Assembly: GCA_050747525.1 (NCBI GenBank)
Contig: JBOGOC010000026.1
Location: 1-64,000 of the forward strand
Direction of reading: 5' to 3'
From: JBOGOC01 sp050747525
GTDB taxonomy: Bacteria > Acidobacteriota > Polarisedimenticolia > JACPZX01 > DASXTC01
DNA: 64,000 nucleotides
The translations under genes were made by a program, and so were the position numbers. This document shows positions 26,001 through 32,902 of this stretch, piece after piece. Each line of letters begins with the position of its first letter. Within the stretch, counting starts at the first letter, position 1. The notes under the pieces were generated by a model that was not told the DNA's origin, did no database searches, and was given only the letters and a program-made list of their open reading frames with translations.

Positions 26001-28085
26001 CGGCTCATCCTGAAGAACCCTGCGAAACGTCGAAATGGCTTCCTCGGTGAGTCCGAGCTTGCGCTGCATCCTGCCCAGGTTCATACGCGCGAGGGGAAAT
26101 GGTTGTCTCAGCTCCAGAGCGCGCTGAAACGCCGCGCTCGCATCCGAGGTCTTCCCAAGATGATCTTGCGCGGCGCCCAGCGAGTTCCACGCTGTGGCAT
26201 TGCCGGAGTCGAGTTCGATTGCCCTGAGCAGGCGGCTCTCGGCCTCGGCAGGCCGGCCTGAACTGTCGAGCATGACGCCCATGCGAAAGTTCAGCGTCGA
26301 TGAATCAGGATTGGCTTTCAACCCCGCTTCGAGCACCTCGACCGCCTCATCGGGTCTGTCCGCCTCGTCGAGAACGATCGCCAGGCTATCGATGCCGAGG
26401 TCGAACCGCGGGTCCGCGGTCGTCGCCTGCCGGAGGACTCTCTCAGCAGGCTCCAGCCGGTCGAGTTGATCGTACGCGATGCCGGCGCGACGCAGAATCG
26501 GCGCGTTGTCCTTGAATCGCTCGAGACGCGGCTCCAGGTAGTCGAGAAGCGCCTGAGGACCATTCATCCGGCCGGTGATGACGGCCGTCCGCTCGACCGC
26601 GAAGGCGTAATCGGGGGAGAGCTCTTCCGCACGCGCGAAGGACTTGAGAGCTTCGTCCAGTCTCCCGAGATCTTCCAGCAACGAGCCTAGATACCCATGG
26701 TGAATTGGTTCGTCGGGTTTGAGTTCGATCGCCTTGCGGTAGGCAGACTCTGCTTCGTCGTTGCGCTTGAGCGCCTCCAATGCCGACCCGAGGTAGCGTC
26801 TCCAATCGGCGTAGTTCGGGTCGATCTCCACTGCCTGGTTGAGCGGCTCCAGGGCTTCGGCTGCCCGGCCTCGATCGGTGAGGACGCGGCCCATGGTTGC
26901 CCAGGCCAGATCCGGCTCTCCGATGGTGGACGCCGCTTTCCGGTACGTCTCAAGTGCGGAATGGATATCTCCCCTGCGCGAAAGGAGGTCGGCCAACAGT
27001 CTGAAACCAGCCCATCCCGTGGGATCCAGCCGAATAACGATGCGAGCCTCTTTCTCGGCGGCATCTCCCTGGCCGTTTTCGTCAAGAGCGTTCGCCAGAT
27101 TCCTGTGAATTGTCGCGTTGTCTTGGCTGATGCGGGCCGCTTCCCGAAATGCCGCGATGGCTCCGGGAATGTCTGACGACCGTTTCAGACAGAGACCGAG
27201 GCCGTTGTGTGGACCCGCACCCTCGTGACCCAGCTCAAGCGCCTTCTTGAACGCCGCCATTGCTTCAGCGCATCTGTCCTGGTCGTGAAGAGCATAGCCG
27301 AGGTCCATCCACACCTTGCTGCGCCGAGGGTCCTTCTCAAGCACTGTCTTGAAGTCTGCCTCTGCCTCGGAATTCCTGTCCAATTGCCAGAAGGCGTAAC
27401 CTCGATACTCGAGGAGACTGAGATTGCCAGGAAGCCTCCCGAGTGCCTGCTCGTAGACAGGGAGCGACTCCGCCGCGCGCTCGGACTCCGTGAGCAGGCT
27501 TCCCAGATCAACGGCTGCGCGCTCGAGCCAATGAGCAGGTGGGTCCTTCGAGGCCAGGAAGGTTTCGATGGACCTCCTCAGAAGCCGCTCGCGATCCGCA
27601 GCGAGATGCTCATCATCGGATGCGAGACGCGTGAGGAAGTACAGCGTCTCGCCGTCCTCACTCGTCGTCTCCCTGAACCGATTGAAACAACCTCGGGTCA
27701 GGTCGAGCCGGCTTGCATCGTCTTCCTGAAGAGCCCCAAGGTAGTAGCATTCGATGGGATTCCCCCCCGACTCGAGCGCATCTGCCAGCGCCCGCCTGGC
27801 TTGTCTTCGGACTCGTTCGATTTCGCTCTTGTCACCGTCGGAGCGGGCAAGCGCATAGGAGTAGCGGTAGAGGAGCACGCCGTCGGCCTCGCGGCTCTCG
27901 ATCACCGACCGCCAGGACGCCACCGCATCGGCGAATCGGTCTTCGAAGTAAGCGATAAGGCCCGTGGCACGGAGATCTGAATCTGCATCGGCGATGGTTG
28001 CCCTTGTCTGTGCTGCCAGAAGCAGACAACAGATGATGACGTTGAGCAGGTGGATGTGGCGCGAAGAACCGGTGGATGTGATCAC
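23061..28085 (-). CDS. Giant secreted TPR protein with DUF3857 and transglutaminase-like domains
   Basis: 1674 aa. The frame stays open into the tRNA genes, so the start is placed at GTG 28085, which gives a signal peptide (LLNVIICCLLLAAQTRA). Residues about 30-1040 are almost continuous TPR units, more than 25 (for example LGYALHDQDRCAEAMAAFKK, NPDSSTLNFRMGVMLDSSGR). Residues about 1070-1300 form a DUF3857 beta domain. A transglutaminase-like domain follows with the full Cys-His-Asp triad: RYGDCKDRGALL (about 1353), FNHFIVYV (about 1396) and FIDATSEHG (about 1420). DUF3857-transglutaminase pairs are common in exported proteins of Bacteroidota and Acidobacteriota; substrates are unknown. The fused TPR array suggests a periplasmic scaffold with an attached protease- or transferase-like enzyme. 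Confidence 0.85.
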   Translation of the reverse strand: MITSTGSSRHIHLLNVIICCLLLAAQTRATIADADSDLRATGLIAYFEDRFADAVASWRSVIESREADGVLLYRYSYALARSDGDKSEIERVRRQARRALADALESGGNPIECYYLGALQEDDASRLDLTRGCFNRFRETTSEDGETLYFLTRLASDDEHLAADRERLLRRSIETFLASKDPPAHWLERAAVDLGSLLTESERAAESLPVYEQALGRLPGNLSLLEYRGYAFWQLDRNSEAEADFKTVLEKDPRRSKVWMDLGYALHDQDRCAEAMAAFKKALELGHEGAGPHNGLGLCLKRSSDIPGAIAAFREAARISQDNATIHRNLANALDENGQGDAAEKEARIVIRLDPTGWAGFRLLADLLSRRGDIHSALETYRKAASTIGEPDLAWATMGRVLTDRGRAAEALEPLNQAVEIDPNYADWRRYLGSALEALKRNDEAESAYRKAIELKPDEPIHHGYLGSLLEDLGRLDEALKSFARAEELSPDYAFAVERTAVITGRMNGPQALLDYLEPRLERFKDNAPILRRAGIAYDQLDRLEPAERVLRQATTADPRFDLGIDSLAIVLDEADRPDEAVEVLEAGLKANPDSSTLNFRMGVMLDSSGRPAEAESRLLRAIELDSGNATAWNSLGAAQDHLGKTSDASAAFQRALELRQPFPLARMNLGRMQRKLGLTEEAISTFRRVLQDEPKNADAWGLLAEQLLKANQAEEALDAATKGIEVDPSRPACSNVRGDALLALKREGDALEAYRTAQQLDDNDEYPFRKEAEVLHGRQEYLEEIEVLDRCLARFPKSGYALRQKGLALYKLQRNPEALAMHRAALAVSDQDWIAWAGVGDASYKLEQFDEARAAYARSVEINAEFAAGHAALGDVLEKLDRREDAIAKYRAAVAIDGKSSYQSTLAGLLRKAGKPREAEKLLREALEAGTRSTGTAPPATFDPDVLRRALAQLYAATSRPAMAVPILQAVVSARPKDLELRRELARTLRDAGLLEESADELRAALELDADDQESLAMLKGLPHGIGDVDAFLKGIRPKPLAIDVPDTQAILKAFKPDDPQIAPLLHNASQVGWDHCQVQVREGGLLTETVHEIQWPLDASSAEDLGEYRIAWAPQRQQLEVHLARTHLPDGRVLDAAPEAYHRVAPSDTSTQNVYSDNQILVISMPQVQPGAAIEVQYTRKTKSTLTDQQWWSGWAFQGISPFLASSLVLQVPKRSSVHHEAGPAAPKPEVREEESWTTYVWTASNLPGIRREVASPPMNDLRALVRASSYSSWDDVAAWLHGLARNQYDLDEGARADLMSLIASAGSPQEKVRRLYYHLQESIRYVAVELGISSYQPHRASETLRNRYGDCKDRGALLIAMLKTAGIRALPAFVATRERGGILHGAPSPGQFNHFIVYVPDLDTPGDAPGTHGVFIDATSEHGDLGVLPDVVQGVEAFVVEDGKGRFIRTPVSRPEDNRRLLKRTVTVGADGSATVIDDATAFGHFATHLRDSLAQYDEHARKELVERSVRDDFPTATDVEYKFTNCETAGGVPRDYETYRVVGLARQVGKSSVISLDLLDSIKHELRLSPAAERTMDYEADVPLIFEERLEIRLEGGRTFTEWPEPVDLDTPHARLEIRLTPDSPGSPAGLLVEGKFTLKHRTIPVSDYAEFASVVERALSAGHLTFLLR

Positions 28086-28200
28086 GTTATCTCTCGTTGG
28101 TCTTGCTCGTTGGACACCGGTGCGAATGCGCTGGGCAGCGGGAAGGAATTGCGGGAGGGCACGGGGGCGGATGCGTGTAAGATCCTGACTATGAATGACT

Positions 28201-28277
28201 TGGCGGGAGCGACGGGACTTGAACCCGCGATCTCCGGCTTGACAGGCCGGCGTGTTAACCAACTACACCACGCCCCC
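28201..28277 (-). tRNA. tRNA-Asp(GTC)
   Basis: Cloverleaf on the minus strand with 7-bp acceptor (GGGGGCG/CGCTCCC), D loop TAGTTGGTTA, anticodon loop CTGTCAA giving GTC, T arm GGGTTCAAGTC, discriminator G, and encoded CCA at 28203-28201. Confidence 0.96.
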
Positions 28278-28303
28278 GCGTGCCTCGTGCTCGCCACCGG
28301 TGG

Positions 28304-28378
28304 TGGTGGGCAGTGCTGGGATCGAACCAGCGACCCCCTGCTTGTAAGGCAGGTGCTCTCCCACTGAGCTAACCGCCC
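28304..28378 (-). tRNA. tRNA-Val(TAC)
   Basis: Minus-strand cloverleaf: acceptor GGGCGGT/ACTGCCC, D loop TAGCTCAGTGGGAGAGC, anticodon loop CTTACAA giving TAC, T arm TGGTTCGATCC, discriminator A, encoded CCA. 26 bases upstream of tRNA-Asp, so probably one transcript. Confidence 0.96.
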
Positions 28379-28397
28379 GGCTGGCGTTGGACGCGCC

Positions 28398-28426
28398 AAC
28401 CTACCACGAGGCTGCCCGCCCCGCAA
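28398..28426 (-). promoter_or_regulatory. Likely promoter of the tRNA-Val/tRNA-Asp unit
   Basis: Minus-strand TTGCGG (28426-28421), 17 bases, TAGGTT (28403-28398), ending 19 bases before the tRNA. The transposon end lies only 15 bases further upstream. Confidence 0.4.
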
Positions 28427-28433
28427 GTCGCCC

Positions 28434-28441
28434 GGGCCGGG
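28434..28441. repeat. Target-site duplication, left copy
   Basis: GGGCCGGG, identical to 31566-31573 on the other side of the element. The sequence is GC-rich and low in complexity, but its exact abutment to both inverted repeats supports a real duplication. Confidence 0.8.
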
Positions 28442-28459
28442 GGTAGTGTCCTAATCTCG
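28442..28459. repeat. Left terminal inverted repeat
   Basis: 18 bases matching the right end without mismatch. Confidence 0.93.
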
Positions 28460-28514
28460 GCCAAACGCCCAGGAAAGACGCCATGAAGAAGCCGACGCCA
28501 TCCGCCAACCCCGA

Positions 28515-28523
28515 TGGTACACT
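28515..28523 (+). promoter_or_regulatory. Extended -10 element before the DinD-like gene
   Basis: TGGTACACT fits the extended -10 pattern TGnTAnnnT. It ends 24 bases before the ATG; GGGGGG (28536-28541) serves as a weak Shine-Dalgarno. Confidence 0.4.
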
Positions 28524-28547
28524 CGCCCGTCACAGTGGGGGGCATCC

Positions 28548-29363
28548 ATGGTGGATCTGGTCAGGTACTTCGACAACGGTGGCGAGGGTTTCGAGCAACG
28601 CGGGGTCTCCAACGGAGGTCGGTGGTGGTATGCCTCTGATCTGATGGCCATGCTCGGCTATGAGAGCATGGGGTCTTTTCAGAAGGCCATCAACAAGGCG
28701 ATAGGGACATGCTCCACACTGAACATCTCCGTTACGGAAAACTTCGCCCAGAGGGAAGGCGGCGCCCCGGGAGACTACAAGCTGTCCCGATTCGCCTGCT
28801 ACCTAGTGGCGATGAATGGCGACGTGAAAAAGCCTCAAGTCGCCCTAGCTCAAGCCTACTTCGCCACCCTGGCCGATGCGGCCCGGAGGTTCATACAGTC
28901 AGCCCAGGATGTGGAGCGGGTCCAGATCCGAGATGAGGTCTCCCAACAGGAAAAGTCTTTGGCCGGGACCGCGATGCGCTCGGGGGTTACGAAGTACGCC
29001 TTCTTTCAGAATGAAGGCTACCGTGGGATGTACAACATGGATCTGGCCCGCCTGAAGCGGTACAAGGGGTTTGAGGGCAGTGGCACGCTCCTCGACTTCA
29101 TGAACAAGCGCGAGCTAGCTGGCAACCTGTTCCGGCTTGCCGAAACCGAAGAGCGCTTGAAGAGGGAGAATGTCAGGGGACAGAGGCCCGCCGAGAACGT
29201 CGCGTACGCGGTAGGCCGTAAGGTCAGGGACATGATGATCGAGAATAGTGGCGGGCAGACCCCCGAGATGATCCCCCTGGGTGGCGACATCAAGAATGTT
29301 CGCAAGGGCCTGAAGGAAGCATCCAAGGAATTCAAGAAGCTGGACGAGCCTCAAGCCGACTAG
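28548..29363 (+). CDS. DinD-like protein with BRO N-terminal domain (transposon cargo)
   Basis: 271 aa. The N-terminus (LVRYFDNGGEGFEQRG, WWYASDLMAMLGY) is the BRO-N fold shared by phage antirepressors and DNA-damage-inducible protein D. The remainder (KLSRFACYLVAMNGD, KPQVALAQAYFATLAD, NEGYRGMYNMDLARLKRYKG) matches DinD, an SOS-induced protein reported to inhibit RecA filaments in E. coli. It lies between the left inverted repeat and the convergent transposase gene, so it travels with the element. Its stop TAG shares the palindrome CTAG with the transposase stop. Whether it affects transposition, host SOS or phage repressors is open. Confidence 0.85.
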   Translation: MVDLVRYFDNGGEGFEQRGVSNGGRWWYASDLMAMLGYESMGSFQKAINKAIGTCSTLNISVTENFAQREGGAPGDYKLSRFACYLVAMNGDVKKPQVALAQAYFATLADAARRFIQSAQDVERVQIRDEVSQQEKSLAGTAMRSGVTKYAFFQNEGYRGMYNMDLARLKRYKGFEGSGTLLDFMNKRELAGNLFRLAETEERLKRENVRGQRPAENVAYAVGRKVRDMMIENSGGQTPEMIPLGGDIKNVRKGLKEASKEFKKLDEPQAD

Positions 29364-30205
29364 GCAGCCTTCGCGGCTGGCCTGGACGCCAGATCCACGA
29401 GGTTCGCCACCGTCCACGGACTCTGCGCGATACCAAGTTCCATCGCCGCCGTGCAGCGCGTCGTGCGGTGAATCTTCACGAAATTCGTATGCATGGCATA
29501 GAGCGCCACGGCGGCCTTGAGGCTGCGGAGCCGCTTGCTGAAGGCCAGCGTCAACCTCGTGAAGCGGCGGCAGGCCATGCGAAGATTGAGGTTCTGCCTT
29601 TCAACATAGGACGTGCAGATCCGGTCTTGAACGGGCGAGCCGTAGACCGTCGTGGATATAACCTCCGTGACCCGTGGTGGGGCGTACCTCCCAGGCCCGG
29701 CATGCTCGGCCTCATAGACCTTCGTGATCATCCCGTAGTCAACCTCGTTGGCCCACGCGGACCACACGGCATCGGGGTAGAAGGACGCGGAGTCAGAGCT
29801 TAGCTGAATCCGGCGGGCGAGCCGTGACTGAAGGCTGTGGATGAATACCTTGGCCGTCGTGCCGTCGCGCTTCCCTACCTCATGCGCGATGATCGCCTTG
29901 CTCTTAGGGTCAAGAGCGATGAAAACGTACTGATCCCCAATTTCAGGATTCCGCTTCTCTTCGGCGGTCAGGCGGCCCTGTTTCTTCCAGACATAGGACC
30001 ATGCCTCATCCACTTCGGCGGCCTCGCACTGAAGGTTCCGCATGTTGGCGTCGAGGTACGCCGCGCACGCCTCACCGACTCGGACCGCGAGCCTCATGAT
30101 CGTGTCACGGTGAACCCCCGTCATCCGCTCCACGCTCCGGATGCTGCACCCTTCCGTCAGCGCCGTGATAACCGCGATCTGTTTCTCTCTCGCCAGTACG
30201 TACAT
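29360..30205 (-). CDS. IS1-family (DDE) transposase
   Basis: 281 aa from ATG 30205 (GAGGGAG upstream). The helix-turn-helix segment is MYVLAREKQIAVITALTEG and SIRSVERMTGVHRDTIMRL. The catalytic acids are in AEVDEAWSYVWKKQG (D), QLSSDSASFYPDAV (D) and CTSYVERQNLNLRMACRRF (E), with the family tail YAMHTNFVKIHRTTRCTAAM. It is a single uninterrupted frame, unlike classical IS1, whose transposase needs a programmed frameshift. All catalytic residues are present, so it should be active. Confidence 0.93.
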   Translation of the reverse strand: MYVLAREKQIAVITALTEGCSIRSVERMTGVHRDTIMRLAVRVGEACAAYLDANMRNLQCEAAEVDEAWSYVWKKQGRLTAEEKRNPEIGDQYVFIALDPKSKAIIAHEVGKRDGTTAKVFIHSLQSRLARRIQLSSDSASFYPDAVWSAWANEVDYGMITKVYEAEHAGPGRYAPPRVTEVISTTVYGSPVQDRICTSYVERQNLNLRMACRRFTRLTLAFSKRLRSLKAAVALYAMHTNFVKIHRTTRCTAAMELGIAQSPWTVANLVDLASRPAAKAA

Positions 30206-30292
30206 TCGGCTCCCTCGTTTTCTGCCGAAGGCCGTATACTGGGAGCGGCTACCAGCGCTTCCGACGGCTTCGGCTGTTGGTTGCGACGCCGA

Positions 30293-30332
30293 CCCCCGGG
30301 ACCGTTCCAAGCGGCTCCGGGGGTTTTTGTTT
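30293..30332 (+). terminator. Rho-independent terminator-like hairpin inside the transposon
   Basis: CCCCCGG (30293-30299) pairs with CCGGGGG (30317-30323), strengthened by an inner CCG/CGG, followed by TTTTTGTTTT. It faces the P63C gene and would block plus-strand readthrough into it; on the minus strand the same hairpin would lie in the transposase leader. Confidence 0.65.
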
Positions 30333-30396
30333 TAGCCTCGCATGTCAGTAAGATACGCTTAGCCGAGCAAGCATGCAAGTATTTTTCTGCTAAGCA

Positions 30397-30425
30397 TTGA
30401 CATTCCCTGCCCGTGTACGTATCCT
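30397..30425 (+). promoter_or_regulatory. Strong sigma-70 promoter of the P63C gene
   Basis: TTGACA (30397-30402), 17-base spacer, TATCCT (30420-30425). The consensus -35 is the best in this window. An inverted pair GCTTAGC (30357-30363) and GCTAAGC (30389-30395) upstream could be an operator. Confidence 0.75.
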
Positions 30426-30443
30426 CCATGCAGGAGGTGCGTG

Positions 30444-31499
30444 ATGCCGGATAAGCCGAAAGATGCAAGCGAACAGGCTAAGGCCCTATCCGCCCTGGGA
30501 AGCGCTAAGGGGGGCAGGGCAAGGGCGGAGGCCCTGACCCAAGAGGAAAGGCGCGAAATCGCCAGGACGGCAGCTTTGGCCCGGTGGGCGAAGGCCTCGC
30601 CGCAGCCCCCGAAGGCCCTGCACGACGGCTCGTTCACCATCGGCAACACCACGATTCTGTGTGCCGTCCTCGAAACCAAGAAGCGCGTGCTCACCCAGGA
30701 ATCCTTCCTGACGGCCGTTGGAAGGGCTGGAAAAGCCAAGGGAGGGAAGGGAAGCGTTCTGATGGTCGACGGGTTGCCGCCTTTTCTGGCCGCAGAGAAC
30801 CTTAGGCCCTTTATTTCTGATGAGTTACTTCAGTCGACGACTCCGATCATGTTCCGTACTGTACGAGGCCAGAAGGCGTTCGGGTACGACGCGGAACTCT
30901 TGCCCCAGGTATGCGAGGTCTATCTGAAGGCCCGAGAGGAAGGGGCGCTACTTGGTGGCCAGAAGCACATCGCCAAGGCGTGCGAAATCCTCATGCGCGG
31001 GCTGGCCAAGATCGGGATCATCGCTCTCGTCGATGAGGCCACCGGGTATCAGGATTTCAGGGCGCGTGACGATCTAGCGAGAATCCTTGAGGCTTTCGTG
31101 GCCAGGGAGCTGCGCCCTTGGGTCCGGACCTTTACTCCCGACTTCTACAAGGAGTTGTTCCGGCTGAAGGGACTGCCTTACCCCCCTCGCCTCAAGAAGC
31201 CTCGCTACATCGGGATCCTCACGAACAACTTGGTCTATCAGCGGCTGGCCCCTGGGGTTCTCAAGGAACTACAGGCCATGAACCCCGTAACAGACACGGG
31301 CAGAAGGAAGCACAAGCATTTCCAGTGGCTGACGGATGACATCGGCCACCCCAAGCTAAGGGAGCACCTGGCGGCCGTTACGGCGCTTATGCGTGCCTCT
31401 CAGTCGTGGGACTCGTTCAAGGGTATGCTGGACAGGGCCCTGCCCAAGTACAAGGTGCTTCCTCTGTTCGACCGAGAGAACGAAGAGGGAGAGGCGTAA
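30444..31499 (+). CDS. P63C-domain protein (transposon cargo)
   Basis: 351 aa from ATG 30444, with AGGAGGTG six bases upstream. A short basic N-terminus (SAKGGRARAEALTQEERREI) precedes the P63C domain, recognised by FYKELFRLKGLPYPP, NNLVYQRLAPGVLKEL and GRRKHKHFQWLTDDIGHPKL. P63C was named from phage-encoded proteins and accompanies phage antirepressor domains; the molecular role is unknown. It is the second passenger gene and has its own strong promoter, ending 48 bases before the right inverted repeat. Co-mobilisation with a BRO-N/DinD gene suggests a phage-derived regulatory or anti-host function (inference). Confidence 0.85.
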   Translation: MPDKPKDASEQAKALSALGSAKGGRARAEALTQEERREIARTAALARWAKASPQPPKALHDGSFTIGNTTILCAVLETKKRVLTQESFLTAVGRAGKAKGGKGSVLMVDGLPPFLAAENLRPFISDELLQSTTPIMFRTVRGQKAFGYDAELLPQVCEVYLKAREEGALLGGQKHIAKACEILMRGLAKIGIIALVDEATGYQDFRARDDLARILEAFVARELRPWVRTFTPDFYKELFRLKGLPYPPRLKKPRYIGILTNNLVYQRLAPGVLKELQAMNPVTDTGRRKHKHFQWLTDDIGHPKLREHLAAVTALMRASQSWDSFKGMLDRALPKYKVLPLFDRENEEGEA

Positions 31500-31547
31500 G
31501 TGGGCTGGCGGCCGTTCCTGGCGCGGCCGCCACCACATTTACTCAGG

Positions 31548-31565
31548 CGAGATTAGGACACTACC
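31548..31565. repeat. Right terminal inverted repeat
   Basis: Exact reverse complement of 28442-28459. Confidence 0.93.
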
Positions 31566-31573
31566 GGGCCGGG
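31566..31573. repeat. Target-site duplication, right copy
   Basis: GGGCCGGG, directly next to the right inverted repeat. Confidence 0.8.
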
Positions 31574-31576
31574 CGA

Positions 31577-32077
31577 TCAGGCCGGCGAAGGGCCCCAGCC
31601 ATGGCGGGCCAGCCGGGCCAGGATCCCTTGCACGTGAGTGGCCCGCCAGTAGACGCGCCCGCAGGCCGGGCACGAGGAAAAGCGCCGCTGCGTCGCCGCG
31701 ACGTACGGGGGGACGCGCCCCGCCACGCCGGCCGGCTCGGCCGCCTCCAGCGCTTCGTTGCACTCGAGACAACGTGTGAGCAGGTGCCCGGGCGACGGAG
31801 GCACGCCGGTCTCGCGGATCACCTGGGCCAGCTGGGCCTCGGTCGCCTCGGCCGAGATCAGCACCACCCGGGTGCCGTTTCCCCGCAGCGCGCGGCGGGC
31901 GGCCAGGGCGTTGTCGCGGGTGATCAGCGCGCGCCCTTCCCGGCGGCAGCGCGCGATGAGCGCGTCGTCCTGGATGGACCGCTCGTAGGCGACGTCGTAG
32001 CCCAGGATGCGGAGCCAGCGGGCCAGCCGTCCCAGCATGCAGTCGACCATGAAGCGAGGCTCGGGATCGTCGGTCAC
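31577..32077 (-). CDS. Mut7-C RNase-domain protein (PIN-like fold with zinc ribbon)
   Basis: 166 aa, GTG start. The PIN-like part has FMVDCMLGRLARWLRILGYD, IQDDALIARCRREGRALITRD and VVLISAE. The C-terminal zinc ribbon has LTRCLECNEAL and FSSCPACGRVYWRATHV. This domain order is the stand-alone bacterial Mut7-C family, named for similarity to the C-terminus of the animal MUT-7 exonuclease and predicted to be an RNase. An extended -10 lies six bases before the GTG, so the mRNA should be leaderless. It is divergent from the MBL hydrolase gene, 63 bases apart. Confidence 0.88.
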   Translation of the reverse strand: MTDDPEPRFMVDCMLGRLARWLRILGYDVAYERSIQDDALIARCRREGRALITRDNALAARRALRGNGTRVVLISAEATEAQLAQVIRETGVPPSPGHLLTRCLECNEALEAAEPAGVAGRVPPYVAATQRRFSSCPACGRVYWRATHVQGILARLARHGWGPSPA

Positions 32078-32083
32078 GTCCGG

Positions 32084-32092
32084 ACTCTAGCA
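32084..32092 (-). promoter_or_regulatory. Extended -10, leaderless promoter of the Mut7-C gene
   Basis: Minus-strand TGCTAGAGT, then CCGGAC, then the GTG start codon at 32077. The predicted +1 falls on or next to the start codon. Confidence 0.6.
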
Positions 32093-32125
32093 CCGGCGCG
32101 CCCGGGGAGCGTCCGCCGCCCGGCG

Positions 32126-32134
32126 TGCTACAGT
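32126..32134 (+). promoter_or_regulatory. Extended -10, leaderless promoter of the MBL gene
   Basis: TGCTACAGT, then six bases, then ATG 32141. Same layout as the divergent promoter at 32084-32092. Confidence 0.6.
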
Positions 32135-32140
32135 TCGCGG

Positions 32141-32902
32141 ATGGAATTGACCGTGCTCGGGTCGGGGACATCCATCCCGTCGGCACGCCGCGGCGCCCCC
32201 GGGTACCTCGTGCGGGTGGGGCGTGACGTGGTGGTGATGGACTGCGGGCCGGGCACTCTCACCCGCCTGCTGCGGGCCGGGGTGCGGCACGACCAGGTCA
32301 CGCACATCCTGTGCACGCACATCCACCTGGATCACATCGGAGAGCTGGCGCACTGGATGTTCCTGTCCGGGATCCCCACGGCGGGGCGCACGGCGCCGTT
32401 GACCCTGTGCGGCTCGGCCGGCGTGATGCGCGTGCTGAGCGGTCTGCGCGAGCTGTTCGGGGAGTGGATGGATGCCCGGTCCTACACCCGCACGCTGGTC
32501 ACGATGGACGGCGCCGCCGGCTCGCGTCTGGCCTTCGACGGCTGGAGCCTGCAGGCCTTCCCCGTGCGGCACATCGAGTCGTCGCTCGCCTGGCGCATCA
32601 CGTCCGGTGAGGGGCGCTCCCTGGCGTACACGGGCGACACCGACACCTGCGACGCCCTCACGGATCTGGCCCGGGACGTCGATCTGCTCCTGATCGAGAC
32701 GTCCATGCCCGACGACCGGAAGATCCCGGGCCACCTCACCCCCTCGGAGGCCGGCGACGTGGCGCGGCGCGCCGGGGCCCGCCAGGTGGTGCTCACCCAT
32801 TTCTATCCTCCGTGCGACGACGCCGACATGCTGGCCCAGCTGCGCCGCGTCTACCACGGGCCCGCCTCGCTGGCCGAGGATGGCATGGTGCTGCGGCCAT
32901 GA
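32141..32902 (+). CDS. MBL-fold metallo-hydrolase (RNase Z-like)
   Basis: 253 aa. The zinc-site motifs are complete: LTVLGSGTSIPSARRG, the THxHxDH box as CTHIHLDHIGEL, FPVRHIESSLAW, YTGDTDTCD and VVLTHFYPPCDD. The organisation (SGTS..P near the N-terminus, no long exosite arm) is that of RNase Z-like/arylsulfatase-like MBL hydrolases; tRNA 3' processing cannot be asserted because the exosite is not evident. The start codon is placed at ATG 32141, where a -10 element ends six bases upstream. It overlaps the next gene by ATGA. Confidence 0.88.
   Translation: MELTVLGSGTSIPSARRGAPGYLVRVGRDVVVMDCGPGTLTRLLRAGVRHDQVTHILCTHIHLDHIGELAHWMFLSGIPTAGRTAPLTLCGSAGVMRVLSGLRELFGEWMDARSYTRTLVTMDGAAGSRLAFDGWSLQAFPVRHIESSLAWRITSGEGRSLAYTGDTDTCDALTDLARDVDLLLIETSMPDDRKIPGHLTPSEAGDVARRAGARQVVLTHFYPPCDDADMLAQLRRVYHGPASLAEDGMVLRP

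Larger units (their letters stand above)
28442..31565. mobile_element. IS1-type transposon with cargo (DinD-like and P63C genes)
   Basis: Perfect 18-bp terminal inverted repeats, GGTAGTGTCCTAATCTCG at 28442-28459 and its reverse complement at 31548-31565, flanked by an identical 8-base direct repeat GGGCCGGG (28434-28441 and 31566-31573). Ends beginning GGT and an 8-9-base duplication are classic for the IS1 family, and the internal transposase is of that type. The 3124-bp element is about twice the length of simple members because of two extra genes. Perfect ends imply recent movement. It sits between the tRNA-Val promoter and the 3' end of the Mut7-C gene, disrupting neither. Confidence 0.93.

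Noticed and set aside
28086..28262. Upstream extension of the giant TPR/transglutaminase frame
   Set aside because: It would run into the tRNA-Asp gene; the signal peptide begins just after GTG 28085.
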